A stretch of DNA of 64,000 nt from Lepiota brunneoincarnata. Its lineage: Eukaryota > Basidiomycota > Agaricomycetes > Agaricales > Agaricaceae. Every line of letters begins with the position of its first letter. Position 1 is the stretch's first letter. Below are positions 55,444 through 64,000 of the stretch, piece by piece. The stretch covers positions 124,001-188,000 of the forward strand of contig JAEBUN010000016.1 in the NCBI GenBank assembly GCA_023014365.1, in the 5' to 3' direction. Position numbers and translations under genes: made by a program. The notes beneath the pieces are model-generated. The model searched no databases. It saw nothing but the letters and a program-made list of their open reading frames with translations, and was not told where the DNA came from.

Positions 55444-58400
55444 AAAAGGAATGATGTTGATCAATGTGCCCCTGCACATTCCAGAACTCAGAAGGACATT
55501 TCTTACTCTCACTCCCAGAAAGACATTTTCTTGATAAACTCTGTACAATTATGACTATCCCCAAATAAACAATCCCTTTTCCTACCCATCAAGATTTGGA
55601 GTGAACAGACATCAAAACCTGTGGCCATCACTGCCCTGATAGACTCAGGAGCTCAAGGGAACTTCATCTCCCACAAAGTCATTGAATGACATGGTTATCA
55701 AACCAAATGGCTGGACCAATCAATTCCTCTCAGCAATATTGACAGAACTAACAATCAACATGGCAAGATCCATGAATACATCAAAATCAGAACCATCATC
55801 AATGGAAGAGATTGCATGCTAGAAGTGTATGTCACAAACACTGGTGAGAAAGATCTCATCATCAGATTTCCCTGGTTGGAACAATACAATCCTGACATCA
55901 ATTGGAAAACCAAGACATTCTCTTGGAAACCTCAAATCAATCACCAAGACTTTTCCAAACTCCTCAGAACTCTACAATGACCAGTCAAACTCAACTCCAT
56001 CGCCATGGACATAATGGCCAGAACAACCTCTTAACCCAAGGACAACCCAGAAGAATACATCAACCTTTCAAATGTTGACCTCGACACCTTCTCTTTAGAA
56101 AGAGAAATGAACCCAATGCTTCTAACCCCATTAGAAGTAAATGCCAAAGCTACACATGCCATGATGCTCCACAATGAGCAACACAATCTGACAAAATCAG
56201 CAAACCAAAAAGGAAAACAACCAGAATCAAACAAGGAACAACCTGAGATCCCTCGAAGATTTGCCCAATGGGCTAAAATATTCAACAAGAAAGCCTCTAA
56301 ATGATTCCCACCATCAAGAACATTTGATCACAAAATCAAACTAAAACCAACATTGAAGCAAAATCAATAAAACCCTATCAAGTAGGCACCTGCCAAAGAA
56401 AAAGCACTAAAGGAATTCATAGATGAAAACCTCTGAAAAGGGTACATCCACCCCTCAAAATCCCCTATGGCATTACCTTTCTTCTTTGTTGCCAAGAAAG
56501 GAGGAGACCTCCAACCCTGCCAAGACTATCATTATCTAAACTGATCATACAGTCAAAAATGCCTACCCAATCCCCATGATTTCCTCTATCATGGATAAAC
56601 TCAAAGAAGCTAAGTACTTCACTAAACTTGATGTCCACCTAGGATACAATAACATCAGAATCAAAGATGGCAATCAATGGAAAGCAGCATTCAAGACTCC
56701 TATGGGTATTTTTGAACCAACTGTGATGTTTTTCGGACTTTGCAACAGTCCCATGATGTTCCAACACATGATGGACATGTTATTTTTTGAAATAATGGAG
56801 AAAGGAGGAATTATCATCTATATGGATGATATCCTAATCTATGGTAAAACCCAGGAAGAAACTGACCGACTTACAGAAAAAGTACTGCAAATCTTGCAAG
56901 AAAATGACCTCTACCTCAAAATGGAAAAATGTGAGTTCAACAAACAACAACTCAAATATCTTGGCATGATCATCACGCCAGACAAAATAAAAATGGACCC
57001 TGGAAAACTCAAGGGAATAGAAGACTGGCCAGTGCCAAAAACAGTCTGACACATTTGGAAATTCATTGGATTTTGTAACTTCTACTGGAAGTTCATCCAC
57101 AGCTACTCCCACTACACTAAACCCCTTAACCAACTCCTATCCAAATCAAACAAATTTGAATGGAAAGAAGAACACCAAAAAGCATTCAAAACACTCAAGA
57201 ACGAATTCTTAAAAGAACCAGTACTCCTCATGCCTGACTCCACAAAACCCTTCAAAATAGAAGCTGATGCTTCCAAATTCTCATCAGGAGCTGTCCTGTA
57301 CCAACACAACATCAACAGAATATGGAAACCCATATCATTCTATTCAAAGACGTTCGGACCAGTGGAATGCAATTACAATATCTATGACAGGGAACTCCTC
57401 GCTATTATCCAAGCCCTCGAAGAATGGCACCACTACCTCCTTGGCAGTCCCCATACTGTCCACATCAGAATGGACCACCAGAACCTCACATATTGCCATA
57501 AACCCCAGACAATCAACTGCTGACAAGCATGATGGGTCCAGACCCTTGCCAACTACAACTTCAAATTAGAACATATCCCAGGATCAAAGATTCCTGCACC
57601 AGATGCTCTATCAAGACAGTCCAGACCACATCTCTGACAAGGATAATGATAACGAAGATGTCACCATGCTTCCAAACAACCTCTTTGTCGCCATAACCAA
57701 CATAGAAGATCAAAGCTTGATCACAGTACTCCCAAGACACCTCTTTGTTGCCACTGTCAATATGGAATTCCAGAAGACCTCCAACTCAGATGTGATGTGA
57801 TCACAAGATACCATGATCACCCTACATGTGGCCACCCTGGAGAACAGGAAACATATTCGCCTCACCAAGAAAGAAGTATATTGGCCAGGAATGTCAATAT
57901 TCATAAAGAATTACGTCAAAGGCTGTCCAGAATGTCAGCAACACAAAATTATCCAATGACCAGATCACACTGCAATCCAACCCATCCAACCAGTGTCTTC
58001 ACTATGCCCATTTAGTCAGATCTCCTGGGATCTAATCACCAGTCTCCCACCATCCATGGGAAACAATGCCATATTGTCCATGGTGGACCACAGCCTTATG
58101 AAAGGGGTAATTTTCATCCCTACATCAGAAAATGCCACAGCCAACGACATCGGAAGACTCCTCATTGAGAAAGTATTCACAAGATACAGTCTTCCTGACA
58201 AAATCATATCAGACAGAGATCCCAGATTCACCACCCAATCCCTCAGACAACTAGCAAAATGATTAAACATCAAACAAGCCTTCTCCACTGCCTACCATCC
58301 ACAAACAGATGGAATGACCGAACAATACAACCAAGAAATAGAAACCTATCTATCCATATACTGCACCAGAAACCCTCACAAATGGTCAGAAACACTCCCA

Positions 58401-59126
58401 ATCCTTGAATTCTCCCACAACTCCAAGACACATGCCAAGAACCAAAAATCCCCTTTTGAACTTATCATGGGATACAACTCTCCAGCAATCCCCACCATCA
58501 TGGAAACATCAAACTTTCCATCAGTAGATGATTGCATCAGACTTCTAGACAATGCCTGAAAAGAAGCACACACTGCTCACCAAATAGTTGCCAAAATTAT
58601 GAAACAAAGAAGCAGAAGAACTGCCAAACCCCTTGAAACATGTCAGAAAGTATGGCTAGAAGCCAAGAACCTCAAACTTCCATTCCAATCATGAAAAATA
58701 TCCCTGAAACAACTAGGACCATTCATAATCAAAGAAGTCCTGTCACCAATGACATACAAACTCCAACTCCCAATCAAATGGAAAATACACTTAGTATTCC
58801 ATCAAAACCTCCTTACCCCATTCAACAAAACAAAAGCATACAGATCTTATCCAACACCACCACCACCTGACATCATCAACAATGAAGAAGAATACGGGAT
58901 CCAAACCATTCTCAATCACCGCCAATACTGCAGAAAACTCCAATACTATGTCAAATGGAAAGGATACTCTCACATGGAGAACAAATGGATCACTGATGAA
59001 ACACTCCACACAAATGCCAAAGAATACTTAACCGAGTATAAAGAAGCCCATGGAATTCCTCAGAAAGATCAGAAACCCACCAGAACCTACCAGAAACAAC
59101 TTTGCTCCCACACCAAAACAACTTAA
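55444..59126 (+). pseudogene. F1c pol: protease, RT, RNase H, integrase, chromodomain
   Basis: Protease LIDSGAQGNF near 55638. RT with [27 protein letters not shown] and the YMDDILIY active site near 56817. RNase H EADASKFSSGAVL near 57255 and the YDRELLAI helix. Integrase zinc region GCPECQQH near 57920, core with DLITSLP, SDRDPRF and EQYNQEIETYL. A chromodomain (YYVKWKGYSHMENKWITDE) at ~58945-59005 marks it as a chromovirus. Frames change near 57605 and again before 57993, and most stops are TGA where the family has Trp or Arg. Confidence 0.93.
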
Positions 59127-60912
59127 AATGCCTATGAACCTTGACCTTGTCTGTCCCCAAACCACTCCCCCCTTCTCCACAACACCCTCTCCCAGCTCTT
59201 CATCCTCCTCTATCATCATCATCAATGACAAGAGCATCAAATGTACAACACTTCAGACAACTTCTGTTCCAACCCCATCTCCTTACACCCCCTCTCACAC
59301 CTTCGCCAAGGCATATGCCCCCCTTAGAGACAAGACCCCTGATCCCAATGCCACCCCAGAACCAACAGTCACCCCAGCCACCTCCCTTAGATTCCATACA
59401 GCTGGAGTATGACCACATGGATCAGATCACCCTTCTGATGGAGATCTGCATGAGGCTGCCACCAGCCGAACCTTTCCAGATAAATTGGAACACTCTCTAA
59501 TTTCAGAATACGACTGACAACTCTGGTCCAACTACACCCACCACATACAACAGACTAAGTGTTATCAGAAATCCTATCAGAAAGACAGTTATTTTTAGCT
59601 ACATTCCCATGTCACTATGAAACCATCAGTAGTGTACATCAGAAGGACTATTCTTACCATATGCCTCATGTTTCTTATCTCTGACTCATAGTTACTCTGG
59701 TCTGGACTATTATAGTAGGAGTACAGCCACACTTAGAAGTATATAAGGATACAGTACAATACCTTGTATCCTTATCTTAGTGTTATAAAGTTCTTGCCTC
59801 CTATACCTCTTTGCCATAACTGGCTGGACTTATAGTGCTCTGTTGTCTCCAAGTCACGCTTAGTAGGACAGGACCAAGTCTGTATAGACATCCTGTGTCG
59901 AACCCCGTGCTACTCAAGAGCGAACCCCTAACCCGGGTAACACTAAGGCTCTTGCTACTGTGTACAATACACAACAGGCCTGGGCAGAATCACTCAAGCA
60001 ACTACTCTGCTCAAGATCAAGCCTCATGTCCGAGATGTCAAAGAACTTACCCAAACAAAATGAGGTACATACCTTGCAGCCCCCCACCACAACCATCACC
60101 CCCACTACCATGACAACCCCTACTGCCATCACTGCCACCACTCCCAATAAGGGAAAGAAGTCCACCAATCTCAGAAACCCTTTCAGACATATCACCCCTG
60201 TTAGGAACACCACCCACACCATTGCCAATAACAATGTCCCAATTCGGAACTCCCCCAATCCCATTCACACATGAACCAACCCCCAAACCACTGACAGATC
60301 AGTCTGCATCCAATGTAGACACATGGGACACTGAGCCATGGACTGCCCACAATTTGCCTGTCTTAGATGCAAGCAATACACTCCAGGACATTACTCATAT
60401 GACTGCATCAAGTATCAATGCCCCCACTGCACAGTTTTCCAACCTCACCATAAACAGACCAAATGTCCAGCTCAGAAGACCTGACATGCCCCCCTACTCC
60501 AGAAATTCAGCAGCCCATCCCTCAACCACTCCCACAACTTATGATAGGTATATCGACCTCACAAACAAGGACTACTATGAGGAATGCTACAACAAGGTTG
60601 CCAAGTCCAACATTACAGGAGAACCATGTGGTGCCTTCTGAAGAAGATCAAATAGAAGAAAGAATAGAAAGCTCCCATTTCCGATGACTCCTATACAATA
60701 TCTTCTATCCAGGACAACCCCCATCCCCAGAAACTGCCACCACACTCAATTTGCACAGAACCCCCACTCCCATCCTTCTCTCCAGTCATTCCCCCTTGTC
60801 ACAACTCCACCAAAAATCCCCAAATCAAATACTATGAACCAAACTACTTAGCCAAATACCCAGAAGGAAACTAATGAGTTGTGATGGAAAACAACTCTAA
60901 GAACAGACCTAA
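59050..60912 (+). pseudogene. F1 ORF3: zinc-knuckle protein overlapping the end of pol
   Basis: ATG at 59050 lies inside the chromodomain coding end, in the +1 frame, overlapping pol by 77 bp. It runs through a Ser/Thr/Pro-rich region, LWSNYTHHIQQTK, the solo LTR, then LATVYNTQQAWAESLKQLL, TPNKGKK, and tandem knuckles (CIQCRHMGH-AMDC, CLRCKQYTPGHYSYDC, CPHCTVF, HKQTKC). Removing the solo LTR plus one pentamer restores the frame. Decay stops and one 1-bp indel in a C run near 60490 are present. After the stop, ~250 bp lead to the 3' LTR. Copies at 41862-43220 and 51139-52526 share it. Confidence 0.75.
59560..59942 (+). mobile_element. Solo F1 LTR in ORF3 of F1c
   Basis: 383 bp, plus orientation, with a perfect CTAAG duplication (59555-59559, 59943-59947). 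Confidence 0.95.
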
Positions 60913-61307
60913 TGTTATCAGAAGTCTATTCAGAAGGACGGTTATATTTAGCACAGTATTTCCACATCATATGTCACTCTGAAACCATCAGTAGTGTACA
61001 TCAGAAGGACTATATTTAGTTTATGCCTCATTTTGTCTTATCTCTGACTCATAGTTACTCAGGTCCATCCACTTATAGTAGGAGCATAGCCACACTTAGT
61101 ATTATATAAGGATACCGTACATTACCATGTATCCTTATCTTAGTGTTATACAGTTCTTGCCTCCTATACCTCTTTGCCCTTAAACCAGTTGGACTTATAG
61201 TGCTCCGTCATCTCCAAGTCACACCTGGTAGGACAAGACCAAGTCTGCATAGACATCTTGCCTCAAACACTGTGCTACTCAAGAGCGAACCCCTAACCTG
61301 GGTAACA
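60913..61307 (+). repeat. 3' LTR of element F1c
   Basis: 395 bp, TGTTATCAGAAGTC...CTGGGTAACA, pairing with the 5' LTR at 52583-52977. Confidence 0.93.
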
Positions 61308-62353
61308 GAGATGGCCATTGGCAAGCCATGTGACAGTTGCTGAGAAACCATGGGTAAGTGAGTAGGAGTAGGGGTAGATGTGGCCATGCACATAGTAGTG
61401 GATGGAGCACCAGCCAGGATAGAGATCATAGGGGGAATGGGAGCATCAGAAGGGGCCTGCAAGAGGGGCTGTGCACCTGGGTGTGCCCAGTCAGGGACCA
61501 GGGTGGCCAAACCAGAGGCAACAGGGTCCAAGTGGGCCAGAGTAGGAGCCTGGGCCACTATAGGAGCAGATGGTCTGGGGGCTGCCAAGGCAGGGCCAGA
61601 AGCCACTGTCATCTTCTCCTTCTTCAACTTTGGAAGATGGATGCACTTGCACACAATCCACTTACCTAATACCACAAGAGTATCACCAAGTTGCTGCTCA
61701 GTCCCCCTGATAGAGATATGGCACTTGTCAGCACCACCTGTTGTTACCTGGGTTAGGGGTTCACTCTTGAGTAGCACAGAGTTCAACACAGGATGTCTAT
61801 ACAGACTTGGTCCTGTCCTACTAAGCATAACTTGGAGGCGACAGAGCACTATAAGCCCAGCCAGTTTATGGGCAAAGAAGTATAGGAGGCAAGAACTTTA
61901 TAACACTAAGATAAGGATACAAGGTATGGTACAGTATCCTTGTATACTACTATGTGTGGCTGTACTCCTACTATATATATCTGGACCTGGTAAGGTGAGT
62001 CATACTGAGTCAGAGTCTTATCTATCTAACTATAGATTGTTCTGATGTATACTTCCAATTGTTTCAGAGTGGCAGGTCTTCTAGTTATTTATATACATTG
62101 GTGCTTCTGATAACACTTGTGGCCACAGAGTAGACATGGAGGTGAGCACTGCTAATATCAGTGACCTTTTTAAGGCCATGGCTGCCATGACCAACCACAT
62201 GCCCACCCATATCATTGGTGATAACAAGGGTAGCCTGGTAGTGATTGACCTCATCATTCTGCAGGTAGTGAGCCAACAGTGGGAGGGCAGTAGAGGTGCC
62301 GTTAACTGTGGGGTGAGTGTGACCTGGGCAGTTGGGAGTATGTACAGGGGTGC
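61308..62353 (-). pseudogene. KH-domain protein ORF, split by a solo LTR
   Basis: On the minus strand, 62353-62121 encodes HYQATLVITNDMGGHVVGHG and SHGLKKVTDISSAHLHVYSVAT. After the solo LTR, 61736-61308 continues GGADKCHISIRGTEQQLGDT and LVVLGKWI, then a basic and Ala/Pro-rich tail. Together this is one KH fold with a GHGS loop at the GXXG position. Removing the LTR and one pentamer joins the halves in frame. Both outer ends are cut by F1 LTRs, so start and stop are missing. KH domains bind single-stranded nucleic acid. It is not part of known Gypsy ORFs, and its origin is unclear. Confidence 0.65.
61742..62115 (-). mobile_element. Solo F1 LTR in the KH-domain ORF
   Basis: 374 bp in reverse orientation (TGTTACCTGGG...CTGATAACA). 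Flanking pentamers are CCTGT (61737-61741) and CTTGT (62116-62120), one transition apart. Confidence 0.9.
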
Positions 62354-62739
62354 TGTTATCAGAAACCACATCAGAAGGACAGTTATTTTTAGTTCACATT
62401 CCCATGTCACTATGAAACTATCAGTAGTGTACATCAGAAGGACTATTCTTAGTATACGCCTCATGTTCTCTTATCTCTGACTCATAGTTACCCCGGTCTG
62501 GATTATTATAGTAGGAGCACAGCCACACTTAGAAGTATATAAGGATACAGTACAATACCTTGTATCCTTATCTTAGTGTTATACAGTTCTTGCCTCCTAT
62601 ACCTCTTTGCCCTTAAACCGGCTGGACTATAGTACTCCGTCGTCTCTAAGTCACGCCTAGTAGGACAAGACCAAGTCTGTATAGACATCTTGCCACGAAC
62701 GCCGTGCTACTCAAGAGCGAACCCCTAACCCGGGTAACA
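62354..62739 (+). repeat. F1 5' LTR (element F1d, CpG-rich)
   Basis: 386 bp, TGTTATCAGAAACC...CCGGGTAACA. TATATAAGG lies at 62536-62544, the motif TATCTTAGTGTT at 62569-62580 (33 bp after the TATA start), and PBS AACACTAAGATA at 62741-62752. Confidence 0.95.
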
Positions 62740-63098
62740 AAACACTAAGATACTCTGCTGCTTATCTCTTGCTCGCCCTCTACTCTGCTCTGCTTTACCG
62801 ACGTACTGAACGCGTCAAGGTACCCTGGTCGTCCAAAACGACGTACGAAAGAAAACCGCCTCTCTGTGTAGCCATCGCTACGTCCCTCAACCTCTCCCCG
62901 CCAGAAGACCTGGCTTACCTACTCATTTTCGTTTTCACCTCTACCGCCACTCTCATCGCATATCGAATCATCACCCTAGAACTCGAACGCATCACGTGCC
63001 CCTGTCACTGCTGTGTCGTCAGATCGTGGAATCTATACTCAGGGATATCCATAATCGCCACCCAATTCTTCATACTTCTAGCGATAATCGATCGCTAG
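62685..63098 (+). CDS. F1 ORF0, least decayed copy (no ATG; ends in conserved TAG)
   Basis: The frame opens at 62685 inside the LTR and runs 137 codons to TAG at 63096-63098 without any Met. It has two hydrophobic segments (DLAYLLIFVFTSTATLIAY; SIIATQFFILLAIID) on either side of a CPCHCC cluster, so a two-pass or hairpin membrane protein is possible. The usual track start is a TTG at 62769. Initiation must be non-AUG, use a spliced upstream exon, or not occur. The same C-terminal half is present in F1a and F1c. Confidence 0.5.
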   Translation, partial: TSCHERRATQERTPNPGNKTLRYSAAYLLLALYSALLYRRTERVKVPWSSKTTYERKPPLCVAIATSLNLSPPEDLAYLLIFVFTSTATLIAYRIITLELERITCPCHCCVVRSWNLYSGISIIATQFFILLAIIDR

Positions 63099-64000
63099 AC
63101 AAATATCACCACGCCTCCAAAGAAATTCTCGGCCCGAGAATCCCCATCACCTCCCCCTCCTCCCAAATCGAGAAGCAGAATCTCAGGATCAGGAACCCAA
63201 AACCCAGATCCCAGAAGAAACCCTATCCCCACTCAGACACCATCCCCATTCTATCCTCCATCTCCATTCGACTCACCCACTCCAAGTACATCAACACGTA
63301 CAAAAACAAGTTTTGCTGACGAACTAGCAGAACGACAAAGACTACAACACAAAAGAGAATTAAAGGAACACTACGAACAAGAAGAAGAAAAACGCAAGCA
63401 AGCCGAAAAATACTGTGCTAAAGTAGACCCATTAAACGACTACGAACTCCAAAGACTCAAAAACGCCCTCAAACAACCAAGAGGACTTTCCGCATCAGAA
63501 GAGAACCTACTCACACGCCACGAATACGCCGTAAATCAAGGGAAAACTCCCCAAGAAGACAACGACTCCGACGTCTATATAACAGACGACAACCAATCGG
63601 ATCCCGATCCACAACCTCCCGCATTACCTGCACCAACTGTACCCTTAGCCCTACCGGCTCCACCTTTCCGACCAACACAACCTCCATCACCACCACCGCC
63701 GCCGCCACCTGGACAATTACAAATAATGGCTGCCACAGCTACCCCAAAGGAGTTAGGACTCCTCAAACCCATCGCCTTCGATGGAACTAGAAGACTATTC
63801 GAAGATTGGATCTTCCAATGTGAAGTTTACGTGCTCGCTAACGCGACCACCTACAACACCGACCTCGCTAGGACCCTATTCGTCCTTTCGACAATGCAAT
63901 CAGGAGATGCCCGAGCCTGGGCTAGACAATACCTCCACGAGAGAAACGCCCAAACTCCACAAGGGCAACCCATAGTCATGGAATCATGGGACAACTTCAC
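63099..64000 (+). CDS. F1d Gag with Met-less N-terminal leader (runs off the window)
   Basis: Directly after the TAG, in the same frame as ORF0, come 209 open codons without Met: TNITTPPKKFSARES, Pro-rich, a charged coiled-coil-like stretch (AERQRLQHKRELKEHYEQEE), an acidic DNDSDVYITDDNQSDPD patch and a Pro-rich hinge. Gag proper starts at ATG 63726 (MAATATPKELGLLKPIAFDG) and continues open to the window edge. It contains no decay stop. The CpG content is high, which marks the youngest F1 copy here. Confidence 0.8.

Larger units (their letters stand above)
52583..61307 (+). mobile_element. Near-complete F1 chromovirus (Ty3/Gypsy LTR retrotransposon)
   Basis: The two 395-bp LTRs (52583-52977, 60913-61307) share start, length and end. 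By eye they differ at about 14 positions, all transitions. Order: 5' LTR, PBS, ORF0, Gag leader, Gag, protease, RT, RNase H, integrase, chromodomain, ORF3, 3' LTR. Two solo F1 LTRs (53387-53769, 59560-59942) have inserted into it; without them it is about 7.9 kb. The flanking pentamers (ATGTC/GAGAT) do not match, so one flank has been replaced, probably by recombination with a relative. All ORFs carry stops or frameshifts. Confidence 0.9.

Noticed and set aside
52583..61307. Intact, active F1 element
   Set aside because: LTRs are only slightly diverged, but gag, pol and ORF3 all contain stops and frameshifts, and two solo LTRs interrupt it.
62085..62369. Reading the minus 94-codon ORF as a complete small protein
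   Set aside because: Its last residues are translated from the solo LTR. The KH domain continues on the other side of the LTR in frame.

Overview
The window is nuclear DNA of a filamentous basidiomycete, very probably an Agaricomycete. Protein-coding genes are split by many 50-70 nt GT-AG introns. The families include a DUF6534 membrane protein, a WW-domain multi-pass protein, a Crinkler-kinase relative and a secreted propeller-like protein. Housekeeping genes (RLI1, PIN4, PIG-S, SNT1, an RPN3 relic) are clearly fungal. Ceratobasidiaceae (Rhizoctonia-like) fits best, but that is an inference from family content only.

Layout, 1-37.9 kb (gene-rich, balanced base composition): a decayed RPN3 copy; tRNA-Glu; a TA-flanked MITE; a paxillin-like LIM gene (PXL1) with a fragmented N-terminal half; a duplicated RLI1 tail; a broken Crinkler-kinase gene; an intact 11-exon RLI1/ABCE1; a DUF6534 gene; a tandem duplication (16.3-21.6 and 21.6-25.6 kb) carrying a WW-domain membrane-protein gene and the 5' part of PIN4; intact PIN4; SNT1 (Set3 complex SANT protein) divergent from PIG-S; a multi-pass membrane protein; a secreted protein. 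Copy A of the tandem duplication carries two TA-flanked DNA elements, one with a nested hAT MITE, for which copy B preserves the empty sites.

Layout, 37.9-64 kb (repeat-rich, AT-richer, CpG-poor): a complete but stop-ridden Tc1-type transposon, then nested LTR retrotransposons. The main family, called F1 here, is a Ty3/Gypsy chromovirus with ~385-395 bp LTRs (TGTTATCAG...GGGTAACA). One near-complete element spans 52583-61307. Others are truncated (46153-47893, 49762-51138 minus, 41862-43220 minus, 62354-64000). Solo LTRs of the same family sit inside F1 coding sequence with 5-bp target duplications.

The most interesting biology is in F1. (1) A hydrophobic open frame follows the 5' LTR, ends in one conserved TAG, and continues in the same frame through ~190-210 Met-less codons into Gag, in phase in all three copies. 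(2) A third ORF with zinc knuckles overlaps the chromodomain end of pol. (3) The primer-binding site is complementary to the predicted 5' end of the element RNA, as in Tf1-type self-priming. A KH-domain ORF, itself split by a solo LTR, lies between two F1 LTRs. The F1 copy at the right edge keeps its CpGs, while older copies show CpG to TpG/CpA decay that accounts for most stops.

All calls are from reading the sequence and recognising families; no database search was run.
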